The notes under the pieces were generated by a model. That model ran no database searches, was not told the origin of the DNA, and saw only the letters and a program-made list of their open reading frames with translations. Source: an uncultured Pelagibacteraceae bacterium (GTDB lineage Bacteria; Pseudomonadota; Alphaproteobacteria; Pelagibacterales; Pelagibacteraceae). From it: 42,824 nucleotides of DNA. The stretch spans positions 1-42,824 of the forward strand of contig CACGWQ010000009.1 in assembly GCA_902576815.1 (NCBI GenBank). The letters run 5' to 3'. A program made the position numbers and the translations under genes. Below are positions 1 to 7,511 of the stretch, one piece after another. Each line of letters starts with the position of its first letter. Position 1 is the first letter of the stretch.

Positions 1-703
1 ATCTTACCGAGTTAGATGAATTTCTACTTCCTATTACAAAAAACATATCACATTTATCTGCTATTTCTTTAACTGCCGATTGTCTATTTGTTGTTGCATA
101 ACATATGTCATCTTTTTTAGGCTCTTTAATATCTGGGTATTTAGATTTTAGAGCTGCAATTATATCTTTTGTATCATCTACAGAAAGTGTTGTTTGAGTT
201 ATGAAGGACAGCTGTTTATTTGAGATATTTTCATACTTATTTGCATCCTCAATATTTTCTATTAAATCTATCGAACCTTTCGGCAGTTGACCCATAGTTC
301 CTATGACTTCTGGATGGTTTTCGTGTCCTATTAATAATATATGATGACCTTGTTTATTTAAGTTTTCTGCTTCTCTATGAACTTTTGATACCAGAGGACA
401 TGTTGCATCTACATACATCATATTTAAATTTGATGCTTCCTTTGGAACAGATTTTGGAACCCCATGTGCTGAGAATATAACTGGTCTCGATTTATCTTTA
501 ATCTCATCTAATTCTTCTACAAATATTGCACCTATCTTCTTTAAACCTTCAACAACATGTTTATTATGAACAATTTCGTGTCTCACATAAACTGGAGCAC
601 CAAATTTATCTATACTCTTTTTTACAATTTCAATTGCTCTATCAACTCCTGCACAAAATCCTCTTGGTGCAGCTAAATAAATTTTTAAATTTTTGTTACT
701 CAT
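1..703 (-). CDS. ispH: 4-hydroxy-3-methylbut-2-enyl diphosphate reductase IspH (C-terminus off the left edge)
   Basis: Last enzyme of the MEP isoprenoid pathway; it reduces HMBPP to IPP and DMAPP with a [4Fe-4S] cluster. About 234 N-terminal codons of the usual roughly 310 are present. The cluster cysteines are visible: C17 in [10 protein letters not shown], one in [11 protein letters not shown] and one in [10 protein letters not shown], followed by the substrate-binding stretch [10 protein letters not shown] just before the window edge. The start ATG at 703 overlaps the end of the 56-codon ORF upstream by 8 bases, which suggests translational coupling. It is the last visible gene of the crtI-crtB-crtY-blh run, so isoprenoid supply and retinal synthesis may share a transcript. 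Family assignment is secure; only the missing 3' end is uncertain. Confidence 0.96.
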   Translation of the reverse strand, partial: MSNKNLKIYLAAPRGFCAGVDRAIEIVKKSIDKFGAPVYVRHEIVHNKHVVEGLKKIGAIFVEELDEIKDKSRPVIFSAHGVPKSVPKEASNLNMMYVDATCPLVSKVHREAENLNKQGHHILLIGHENHPEVIGTMGQLPKGSIDLIENIEDANKYENISNKQLSFITQTTLSVDDTKDIIAALKSKYPDIKEPKKDDICYATTNRQSAVKEIADKCDMFFVIGSRNSSNSVR

Positions 704-866
704 TTCCATCCTTTTTAAAAAATGGAATTAAAAATACTATACAAGCAATAAAAAAAAACAGGCTTCCGAACATAGCCCAAAAACTTCCTACACTTGAGAT
801 GATGAAACCAATTGAAGATATAATAAACAATATCCATCCAATTAGATTTATAGTTTTATTTTTCAT
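696..866 (-). CDS. 56-residue membrane peptide between blh and ispH, function unknown
   Basis: A short ORF that a length filter would miss. It begins [18 protein letters not shown] and ends FFKKDGNE. Two hydrophobic segments (roughly residues 7-26 and 29-49) are separated by a short SVGSFW turn, with lysines at both ends, so it should be a small two-helix membrane hairpin. Its ATG overlaps the blh stop as ATGA (863-866), and its stop overlaps the ispH start by 8 bases. An ORF held by overlaps on both sides within a tight operon is probably translated. I do not recognise a family. Its place between the retinal-forming dioxygenase and IspH suggests, but does not show, a role in membrane steps of carotenoid or retinal metabolism. 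Confidence 0.7.
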   Translation of the reverse strand: MKNKTINLIGWILFIISSIGFIISSVGSFWAMFGSLFFFIACIVFLIPFFKKDGNE

Positions 867-1756
867 TTCTTTTCTACCATGAATTCAAGTAAAATATGAG
901 GAAAGGTCAATGAAGCCAATCCAACAAATATTATTTTAATAATACTTTCATCTATACCAAATTTTTCTGAAATAAAATAAAAAACAATCAAATACATTAT
1001 TGCTGTAATTACTGTAAGTGGAATAATTTTTCGTAAAAAAATAGGAAATCCTTTCATCAAATTTTTATTAATTTCACTAATTAAACTTAGTGAGTGCCTT
1101 ATAGAATGAAGAAAGCAGAAATAAATTGTAAAAGCCAATATAGGATTAAAAAAATAGTTTAAAATAATTATTGAAAAACTATCTAGAAAAAGAATTGATC
1201 TTAAATCATTATTATTACCTCTATATATAAGAAAATTACTTAGCACTGATAATATAACTAAAGGAATTAAAAAATTATTAGCCATAATATTTTCGTCTAT
1301 TGAAAAATTTAACATTTTAAAAATTTCGATTGTCTCAGCTTTATGAAACAGTAAGGGTGCTGAAATAACTAATGATCCTTTAATGAAATAAAAAATTTCT
1401 AAAAAATTAGCATTTTTTGTTTCGATAAAGTCACTATCCTCTTTGCCAAAATGATATGCTGCAACTATTAAAAAAAGCGAAAGCAACAATATTGGACTTA
1501 AAATCCAAATTAAAATAACAAAAATAGCAATACCTATATAAGTTATATAGAACACTTCTGTATTTTTAATTTTATAAATTTTTAAAAGTTTCTTACCTTT
1601 TTCATGATCCAGCGCACCGTGAGAGATACCAATTGTAAGAATTAAAAAAAAACTAAAAAGTATAAACGAATTATCTCTCAATACCTCAAAGGCAGAAAAA
1701 AAAATACAGATATTAAAAAAAATAATAGAATGAAAAAAATTTATTTTGTTGATCAT
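863..1756 (-). CDS. blh: Brp/Blh-type beta-carotene 15,15'-dioxygenase
   Basis: Integral-membrane, non-heme iron dioxygenase that cleaves beta-carotene into two molecules of retinal. The 297-residue protein is almost entirely hydrophobic helices. Histidine motifs typical of the family are visible: SHGALDH near residues 45-51, AAYHFGKEDSDF near 100, FCFLHSIRHS near 218, and FPHILLEF near the C-terminus. These histidines are the expected iron ligands. The start overlaps the crtY stop as TAATG, so the two are likely translationally coupled. With CrtI, CrtB and CrtY upstream, this completes the phytoene-to-retinal route needed for a microbial rhodopsin. No rhodopsin gene is in the window. Confidence 0.93.
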   Translation of the reverse strand: MINKINFFHSIIFFNICIFFSAFEVLRDNSFILFSFFLILTIGISHGALDHEKGKKLLKIYKIKNTEVFYITYIGIAIFVILIWILSPILLLSLFLIVAAYHFGKEDSDFIETKNANFLEIFYFIKGSLVISAPLLFHKAETIEIFKMLNFSIDENIMANNFLIPLVILSVLSNFLIYRGNNNDLRSILFLDSFSIIILNYFFNPILAFTIYFCFLHSIRHSLSLISEINKNLMKGFPIFLRKIIPLTVITAIMYLIVFYFISEKFGIDESIIKIIFVGLASLTFPHILLEFMVEKK

Positions 1757-2823
1757 TATTTAAATACAGCTTTAATAAAAATCCATTTTGGCATCTTTAA
1801 TATAATGGATAAGTCTTCGAAAATATTACTTTTATTGGAAAGGAAATTTATTACTGTTTTTGACTTGCTTTTAAACATTTTGAAGAAAATATTTGGCATG
1901 ATCTCTGGCTTTTCAGCTAGGACTTTCAAAAAAACATTATCTAAAAACTTATACTTACTTTTTATATTGAAAGCTCTAGTTTGGGTTATTTTATCAATGT
2001 TTTGGGTAATATATTCTGCTTGTTCTTGAATATTTAGGAAAGTGTAGCCAGTACTTGAACGCGTCATACCTCCAGCAGTTCCAATATTAATCGTATTTTT
2101 GTCGTTTTTAAATTTTGGATAAAATAATGGTATGGCGCCAACTTCTTTATAATTAATTTTATATTTTTTTAATTTTAAAGTGTTTTCGATGTAATCAGCA
2201 ATTTGTTTATCATAATCTTTTTCACTATCATCTTCCATTTTTGAAAGCCACGTAGTTTCGATTAAAGCTGATTTTTTTGAATATGGTAGTGTATAGAAAA
2301 AATGAACACTTTTTTTTTGATCACAATCAAAGTCCATTAAATTCATTATTTGATCATCAAAAAAATCTTTTTCGGTTTCAATCTCAACACCTTGAAAGTG
2401 TTGCCATAAATTAGTTTCTTTGTTCTCAAGATTTGGCAAACTGTTAAATAAAATTGCGTTTTCTGTATTTACTTCACTAATATCTTTAAAGAATTGAATA
2501 TTAGGATTTTTATTGATTTTATTTAAAATTTTTTTGTAGAATAGTCCACTATCAATACTTTCGTAAGGAGTTTCTTTACAATCTTTATATTCAACATTTC
2601 CTTTAAAATTGATTGTATAATCTTTCCATCTTTTTTTTACACAGTCATCAAACTTGTGAGGTGCAGTTTTCCAATATGACCAAGTTTTATCTCTTTTATA
2701 TTCATCTCTTTTTTCAATAATTGCTAAAGTCTTATTTTTAAGTTTATCGTGATACTCTAACTCATAAGCTAATGTTAAACCTGCACAGCCACCTCCAATA
2801 ATTATGTAATCAAAATCTTTCAT
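1756..2823 (-). CDS. crtY: Lycopene beta-cyclase CrtY
   Basis: Flavoprotein that closes both ends of lycopene to give beta-carotene. The N-terminus has the dinucleotide-binding fold YIIIGGGCAGLTLAYELE and a following IIEKRDEYKRDKTWSYW stretch typical of CrtY. A glycine-rich INIGTAGGMTRSSTGYTF motif lies near residue 250. A longer reading is open to a TTG at 2832, but the ATG at 2823 gives the usual short N-terminus before the Rossmann strand, 355 residues in all. It overlaps the end of crtB by 14 bases and its stop overlaps the blh start. The family is certain; the exact start is less so. Confidence 0.93.
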   Translation of the reverse strand: MKDFDYIIIGGGCAGLTLAYELEYHDKLKNKTLAIIEKRDEYKRDKTWSYWKTAPHKFDDCVKKRWKDYTINFKGNVEYKDCKETPYESIDSGLFYKKILNKINKNPNIQFFKDISEVNTENAILFNSLPNLENKETNLWQHFQGVEIETEKDFFDDQIMNLMDFDCDQKKSVHFFYTLPYSKKSALIETTWLSKMEDDSEKDYDKQIADYIENTLKLKKYKINYKEVGAIPLFYPKFKNDKNTINIGTAGGMTRSSTGYTFLNIQEQAEYITQNIDKITQTRAFNIKSKYKFLDNVFLKVLAEKPEIMPNIFFKMFKSKSKTVINFLSNKSNIFEDLSIILKMPKWIFIKAVFK

Positions 2824-3661
2824 TGTATTCAATATCTTGCATTATTATCTCATGCTCTTTTATTGTAAGTTTTTTATCTTCTTTTACAAAATATAATTTA
2901 ATTAAATCACCAATAGATAGCACTGTATGTAAGACTTTTCCTAAATTGTTTACATAAATTTTTCCTGATTTATTATAATTTTCTAAGTTTCCTTTTTTTA
3001 AGATTTCATTTCCAATTTGTCTATATACTCGTCTTGCAACCAAAATCGAAAATCTTAAAAAGAATGGAATTTTTTTAATTGATATAAAAGAATTATTATA
3101 AAATTTGTCAGCGATTTTTAGAATTCTTTTAATTTCATCAAAATTCTTTTTTATATAAAACCTATTATTGCTTTCATCTTCAATAACATCTCTTGAAATA
3201 TTAGTTAATTGCATTGCAATACCTAAGTCAATCGCTCCTAAAAGTGCTGATCTTTCTTTGACATTTAAAATTTTTGCCATCATTAATCCAACTGTTCCAG
3301 CCACTCTATATGAATAAATATATAGATCTTTGTCGGTGTTGATTTCTACTTTTGATTTTATATCAGCCTCGATGCCATCGAATAAATCATCAATTATTTT
3401 TTGTGATATTCCAAATTTATTTATTAAAGCCCACATATTTTTAATTATTTGGTTATTTTCATTTTTTAATTTGAAATCTTCTTTGAAAGTATTGAAATTT
3501 TTTAATTTCGTATCAAGATCACCTTTTTCATCTGCTATATTGTCTATGTATCTACAAAAATCGTATAAATTAGAGCAATCAGAGTAGACTTGTTTTGGTA
3601 AAAAGAAACCTGCCCAATTAAAAGATTTAGCGTATATCGACAAATAATTTTGTTCATTCAT
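2810..3661 (-). CDS. crtB: 15-cis-phytoene synthase CrtB
   Basis: Condenses two geranylgeranyl diphosphates to phytoene, the first committed carotenoid step. The 283-residue protein has both aspartate-rich magnesium-diphosphate motifs of squalene/phytoene synthases: YIDNIADE near residue 40 and QLTNISRDVIEDE near 155, plus YSYRVAGTVGLMM between them. Length is usual for the family. Its ATG overlaps the crtI stop as TAATG. No geranylgeranyl diphosphate synthase (crtE) is in the window, so its substrate must come from a prenyltransferase encoded elsewhere. Confidence 0.96.
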   Translation of the reverse strand: MNEQNYLSIYAKSFNWAGFFLPKQVYSDCSNLYDFCRYIDNIADEKGDLDTKLKNFNTFKEDFKLKNENNQIIKNMWALINKFGISQKIIDDLFDGIEADIKSKVEINTDKDLYIYSYRVAGTVGLMMAKILNVKERSALLGAIDLGIAMQLTNISRDVIEDESNNRFYIKKNFDEIKRILKIADKFYNNSFISIKKIPFFLRFSILVARRVYRQIGNEILKKGNLENYNKSGKIYVNNLGKVLHTVLSIGDLIKLYFVKEDKKLTIKEHEIIMQDIEYNERF

Positions 3662-5118
3662 TACAAAATTTTATCTAAGACCTTTGCGGATGATAGGACT
3701 CCTGGTACACCAGCTCCAGGATGAGTGCCTGCTCCAACAAAATATAAACCGTCATAAACTTCAGATTTATTATGAAATCTAAAGTATGCTGATTGAGAAA
3801 ATTTTGGCTGAATTGAAAAACCAGAGCCATATTTTGTGTTTAATTCATTCTCAAAATAATCAGGAGTTAAATAAAAATCATCTACAATATTTTCTCTTAA
3901 GTTAGGTAATAAACTTTTTTCCATTTTATCTATTACAAGTTTTTTTAGATTCTCACCTTCCACTGACCAGTCTATACCTGACTTATTATTAGGAACAGGA
4001 ACTAATACATAAAAGCAATCATGATCTTTTGGTGCCATACTTGAATCTGTTGCGGTAGGTCTATGTAGGTAATAGCTTATATCGTTATTTAATTTTTTGT
4101 TTACAAATATATCATCCAAGTGTTCTTTGTACTTATCGCCAAACTTTATAGTATGATGTTCAACATTTTCGTATTTTTTCTTCGTTCCAAAATAATAAAC
4201 AAACAATCCCATTGAATATTCCATTCTATTTATCTTCCAATTAAATAAGGTGTTATATTTTTGATTATTTAGCATTTTTGAATAAACACCGGGAGGATCT
4301 GCATTACAAACTACGTTATCTGCTTTAATTTCCTCATCTTCACTTGTCACAACCCCGACAACTCTTTTATTTTCTGTAAGCAAGTGTTTAACTTCTTTAC
4401 CTTTAATAATTGTAACATCTTCTTCTAACATCAATTTCTCAAAACCTTTTATGATTTGTCCCGTTCCACCCATAGAATAATGAATTCCCCATTTTTTTTC
4501 TAAATACAAAATTAATCCATATATAGACGTTGTAGTAAAAGGGTTCCCACCCACTAATAATGGATGCATACTAAATAGCCTTCTTAGTTTTTCATTTTCA
4601 ATAAAACCACTAACCAAAGAATAAACAGATTTATAACTTTTTAAACTTAGCAATGCAGGAATTTGCTTAAACATAAATGAAGGTTTATCAAATGGCACAT
4701 CTGATAATTCTGAATAACCCTTATCAAATATTTTTTTTGTAAATTTAAGTAAATTTTTGTAACCCACAACATCTTTATGATTAATTTTTGCAATCTGTTC
4801 TTCCATTTTCTTTTCATCAGCCGAGTAATCAAAATGGCTTCCATCTTCGAAAACAAATCTGTACCAAGTATCCAAATCTTTTATTTTTATATAATCATCT
4901 GGATTTTTATTAAAAAGTTTAAAAATTTCATAAATTAAATAAGGAGCAGTTATTACTGTTGGTCCACCATCATAAGTAAACCCATTACTTTTAAATACTC
5001 TCGCTCTTCCACCTAAATCTTTTTGTTTTTCAATTAAAGTAACTTTATGACCTTTTGCTCGAAGTCTAAGAGCCGCTGCTATGCCACCAAAACCTGATCC
5101 AATTACAATTGAATTCAT
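3661..5118 (-). CDS. crtI: Phytoene desaturase CrtI
   Basis: FAD-dependent desaturase that converts phytoene to lycopene. The 485-residue protein starts with the FAD-binding motif VIGSGFGGIAAALRLRAKG, followed by LIEKQKDLGGRA. It has YDGGPTVITAPYL near residue 50 and the C-terminal signature YFVGAGTHPGAGVPGV, which is diagnostic of CrtI. It is the first carotenoid gene of the run and begins 48 bases after the ATP synthase b-subunit stop. That gap holds a small dyad (5153-5169) and AT-rich DNA but no clear -35/-10 pair, so read-through from the F0 genes or a weak internal promoter are both possible. Confidence 0.96.
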   Translation of the reverse strand: MNSIVIGSGFGGIAAALRLRAKGHKVTLIEKQKDLGGRARVFKSNGFTYDGGPTVITAPYLIYEIFKLFNKNPDDYIKIKDLDTWYRFVFEDGSHFDYSADEKKMEEQIAKINHKDVVGYKNLLKFTKKIFDKGYSELSDVPFDKPSFMFKQIPALLSLKSYKSVYSLVSGFIENEKLRRLFSMHPLLVGGNPFTTTSIYGLILYLEKKWGIHYSMGGTGQIIKGFEKLMLEEDVTIIKGKEVKHLLTENKRVVGVVTSEDEEIKADNVVCNADPPGVYSKMLNNQKYNTLFNWKINRMEYSMGLFVYYFGTKKKYENVEHHTIKFGDKYKEHLDDIFVNKKLNNDISYYLHRPTATDSSMAPKDHDCFYVLVPVPNNKSGIDWSVEGENLKKLVIDKMEKSLLPNLRENIVDDFYLTPDYFENELNTKYGSGFSIQPKFSQSAYFRFHNKSEVYDGLYFVGAGTHPGAGVPGVLSSAKVLDKIL

Positions 5119-5152
5119 ATTCCCTAATTTACATTATTTTTATAAAATTTGA

Positions 5153-5169
5153 TAAACTATCTTAGTTTA
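5153..5169 (-). other. Small inverted repeat between atpF and crtI
   Basis: A perfect 7-base dyad, TAAACTA-AGA-TAGTTTA on the minus strand, overlaps the atpF stop codon. The RNA after it is only partly U-rich (UCAAAUUUUAU), so it is a poor intrinsic terminator. It could act as a weak attenuator or an mRNA-end stabiliser between the F0 and crt genes. Chance occurrence in AT-rich DNA is quite possible. Confidence 0.3.
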
Positions 5170-5664
5170 AGAACTGATTTTCTTTAATTCTGTCTTTGTT
5201 TCTTCAAGATTTTTATTAAACAAATTGTCAAGTTTAGACTTATCAACAGATGTTGAAATAATTTTTTTTACAGACTCTACAGCAATGTTAATTGATGCAT
5301 CTTTAATTTCTTTAATGGCATTATCCTTCATTTGAGAGATTTTAGTTTTTGCTAGACTTTTTTTCAGTTCAGCTGATTTATGAAATTTGTCATTCATTTC
5401 AATTGCAAATCTTTCAGTTTCATTTTTTGACTGCTGCATAATCTTTTCACTCTCAATTTTTGCAGTATCTAGCTTCTTTTGCGCCTCATCCAATAGTCTT
5501 TTAGATTCAGCTCGTAGTTTTTCACTTTCATCAATTTCATTTTTGATATCAGTAATCATTTTGCTTAATAAATTATTAACATTTTGCGGAACTTTTAAAT
5601 AAATTAGCGCTCCAAAAAATATTACAAAAGATACTGCTACCCAAAATGTTGCATCAAATCCCAT
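5167..5664 (-). CDS. atpF: ATP synthase F0 subunit b
   Basis: Half of the peripheral stalk that holds F1 against the F0 rotor ring. There is one N-terminal membrane helix (ATFWVAVSFVIFFGALIYL) followed by a long charged coiled coil to the C-terminus, 165 residues in total, usual for alphaproteobacterial b subunits. Its ATG overlaps the end of the b' gene by 11 bases. Two different b-type genes in tandem are standard where the stalk is a b/b' heterodimer, as in alphaproteobacteria and phototrophs. Confidence 0.92.
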   Translation of the reverse strand: MGFDATFWVAVSFVIFFGALIYLKVPQNVNNLLSKMITDIKNEIDESEKLRAESKRLLDEAQKKLDTAKIESEKIMQQSKNETERFAIEMNDKFHKSAELKKSLAKTKISQMKDNAIKEIKDASINIAVESVKKIISTSVDKSKLDNLFNKNLEETKTELKKISS

Positions 5665-6244
5665 TATGTTTTTCCATTTCTTTTTTAGAAAGATCTTCGA
5701 CTATGGCTGAAAGACTACTTTTATTTATATCTTCACCAATTAATTGTTTAACTAGATCGGAGGATGTCTCAATTGCAATTTTAGTAACTTTCTCTTGAGA
5801 AGTTTTTTTTAATTGGTCTATTTCTTCTTCAGCTTTTATTATTTCTTTTTCAATATCTTTTTCTAAAGATAATCTTTTATTGTTTATATCATCCAAAACT
5901 TTTTGTCTTTCACTATTAAAGAAGTTTTTCGCTTCGACTTTTGTACCATTGATAATTTTATCAAATTCTTTAACTTTTTTTTCAGTTTCTTCCCGTTGTT
6001 TGTCTGCAGTTTCGATATTCTCTAAGATTTGTGATTTTCTGGTTTCAAGATTGTTACTAATCTTTGGTAGTATGAACTTAGATAAAATTATAAACAATAA
6101 TCCAAAAGTAAGTACTAACCAAAAAATTTGAGATATCCAAAACTCGGGATTAAGCTGGGGCATACCTCCACTTTCAGCGCTTTGAGCGCTATAAGTAAAG
6201 ATAAGACCTAAAGCTAGAAATTGAAAAATTATCTTTTTCAACAT
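5654..6244 (-). CDS. atpG: ATP synthase F0 subunit b'
   Basis: Second b-type stalk subunit. It has a hydrophobic N-terminal segment (MLKKIIFQFLALGLIFTYSAQSA) that looks like a cleavable signal, then PQLNPEFWISQIFWLVLTFGLLFIIL as the membrane anchor and a long coiled coil with many E/K residues. The 196 residues are slightly longer than b, as is usual for b'. The gene sits between subunit c (3-base gap) and subunit b (11-base overlap). The symbol follows one common convention; atpF' and atpX are also used. Confidence 0.88.
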   Translation of the reverse strand: MLKKIIFQFLALGLIFTYSAQSAESGGMPQLNPEFWISQIFWLVLTFGLLFIILSKFILPKISNNLETRKSQILENIETADKQREETEKKVKEFDKIINGTKVEAKNFFNSERQKVLDDINNKRLSLEKDIEKEIIKAEEEIDQLKKTSQEKVTKIAIETSSDLVKQLIGEDINKSSLSAIVEDLSKKEMEKHNGI

Positions 6245-6247
6245 TAA

Positions 6248-6475
6248 TTAAAACGCGAAAAGAATAATTAATGCAACAACTAATCCAAATAAACCAGTCG
6301 CTTCCGCTAATGCAAAGCCTAATAGCAAATTTGGAAACTGCTTTTGAGCTGCGGATGGATTTCTCATTGCACCTGAAAGATAATTTCCAAAAATTATCCC
6401 AATTCCAACTCCTGCACCTGCAAGCGCAATTGCTGCTAGTCCTGCTCCTATCATTTTTGCTGCTTCTAATTCCAT
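6248..6475 (-). CDS. atpE: ATP synthase F0 subunit c (proton-binding ring)
   Basis: 75-residue proteolipid forming the rotating ring. Helix 1 is glycine/alanine rich (GAGVGIGIIFG), the polar loop is RNPSAAQKQFP, and helix 2 carries the ion-binding glutamate E58 in FALAEATGLFGL. The sodium-type signature (a Gln/Glu in helix 1 with Glu-Ser/Thr in helix 2) is absent, so proton coupling is expected. A near-perfect Shine-Dalgarno AAGGAGG lies 5 bases upstream of the ATG, fitting the need for many copies per complex. Confidence 0.97.
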   Translation of the reverse strand: MELEAAKMIGAGLAAIALAGAGVGIGIIFGNYLSGAMRNPSAAQKQFPNLLLGFALAEATGLFGLVVALIILFAF

Positions 6476-6480
6476 TATAT

Positions 6481-6487
6481 CCTCCTT
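6481..6487 (-). promoter_or_regulatory. Strong Shine-Dalgarno of atpE
   Basis: AAGGAGG on the minus strand, 5 bases before the atpE ATG. Most genes here have weak or no recognisable SD, or start by overlap with the upstream stop, so this consensus site stands out. It probably raises subunit c synthesis above that of the flanking single-copy F0 subunits from the same mRNA. Confidence 0.8.
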
Positions 6488-6494
6488 ATGTTAA

Positions 6495-7226
6495 TTAATG
6501 GTGTAAATTTAATGCATCATTCAAATAGATACATGTTAAAATTGCAAATACATATGCTTGAAGAAAAGCAACTAATATCTCCAAACCTGTTAATGCAACT
6601 GAAAAACCTAGTGGTAGCCAGCCCCCAACAATTCCTAAGCTAACTACGAAACCTCCAAAAACTTTCATCATCGTATGGCCTGCCATCATATTTGCAAACA
6701 ATCTAACTGACAAACTAATTGGTCTACTTAAGTATGAAATTATTTCTATAACAACTATTAATGGCAATAAAACCATCGGAACTCCACTTGGCACAAAAAG
6801 TTTTAAGTATCCTAGTCCATGTTTAATAAATCCAATTATTGTTACTCCTATAAATATAAATGCTGCTAATACAAAAGTTACAATGATGTGGCTAGTGACA
6901 GTAAAAGAGTATGGTATCATCCCAAACATGTTACAAAATAAAACAAACATAAATAAAGAAAATATGAAAGAAAAGTAAGGCTTAGCTTTCGATCCAGCTG
7001 TATCACTGATCATTTTTGAAATAAAAGAGTAACTGAGTTCCGCAAGTAATTGAATTTTATTTGGTATGATAGATCTCTTCGTACCTAAATTAAAAATAAT
7101 TAATATTGCTAGTGAACTTATGACCATAAACAAACTCGCGTTTGTGAACGAAATATCTATGTTATTTATTTTAATTTCAGGACCAATTCGGTAAACATTG
7201 AATTGGTACATTGGATTTGCTGCCAT
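6495..7226 (-). CDS. atpB: ATP synthase F0 subunit a
   Basis: Stationary proton-channel subunit. It is a 243-residue multi-helix membrane protein. The essential arginine lies in SLSVRLFANMMAGHTMM (near residue 170), and the conserved FLQAYVFAILTCIYLNDAL forms the last helix. It starts 7 bases after the atpI stop. A second in-frame ATG lies five codons in (MYQFNVYRIGPE) and could be used instead. The neighbours atpI and atpE give the standard F0 order for alphaproteobacteria; the F1 genes are not in the window. Confidence 0.96.
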   Translation of the reverse strand: MAANPMYQFNVYRIGPEIKINNIDISFTNASLFMVISSLAILIIFNLGTKRSIIPNKIQLLAELSYSFISKMISDTAGSKAKPYFSFIFSLFMFVLFCNMFGMIPYSFTVTSHIIVTFVLAAFIFIGVTIIGFIKHGLGYLKLFVPSGVPMVLLPLIVVIEIISYLSRPISLSVRLFANMMAGHTMMKVFGGFVVSLGIVGGWLPLGFSVALTGLEILVAFLQAYVFAILTCIYLNDALNLHH

Positions 7227-7233
7227 TTGCCTA

Positions 7234-7509
7234 CTATTTTTGCATTTTTTTTGCTGATCTAATAACGTTCATAATTCCAGCTACTACACCAATAAAAAAA
7301 AATATTAAAATTAACCAGGGTTTAGTACCAAACCAATTGTCTAAAATAAACCCAATAATTGTCCCAACAGCCACTGCAGATACCAATTCCGTGCTCATTT
7401 TGAAGGCTGATCCCATACTTGAGCCTTTATTTCCCTCTTCAGATTTTTTGTCCTTATCAGTCCTATTTTTTGCAATTTTTAGGCGAGTTTTAAACTGGTC
7501 TTCATCCAT
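7234..7509 (-). CDS. atpI: AtpI family protein (F0 accessory)
   Basis: 91-residue protein with a charged N-terminus (KTRLKIAKNRTDKDKKSEEGNK) and two membrane helices around AVAVGTIIGFILDNWFGTKP and LILIFFFIGVVAGIMNVI. The GxxxDxxFGTxPW turn is typical of AtpI/AtpZ. The family helps assemble the c ring or handle magnesium at the complex. It lies 2 bases after the smc stop and 7 bases before atpB, so the F0 genes may be co-transcribed with smc. Confidence 0.87.
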   Translation of the reverse strand: MDEDQFKTRLKIAKNRTDKDKKSEEGNKGSSMGSAFKMSTELVSAVAVGTIIGFILDNWFGTKPWLILIFFFIGVVAGIMNVIRSAKKMQK

Positions 7510-7511
7510 TA

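Noticed and set aside
526..882. Plus-strand ORF of 118 codons opposite ispH and the small membrane gene
   Set aside because: Low-complexity product lying antisense to strongly supported coding sequence. The same holds for other plus-strand shadows, for example 1730-2029, 8119-8490 and 20002-20361.
1..5118. A full rhodopsin photosystem cluster
   Set aside because: No seven-helix rhodopsin with the retinal-binding lysine, no crtE and no crtZ-type hydroxylase were found on either strand.
6248..6475. Sodium-driven ATP synthase, considered because marine bacteria often use sodium
   Set aside because: Subunit c has Glu-Ala in helix 2 and no Gln/Glu partner in helix 1, so the sodium-site signature is missing.
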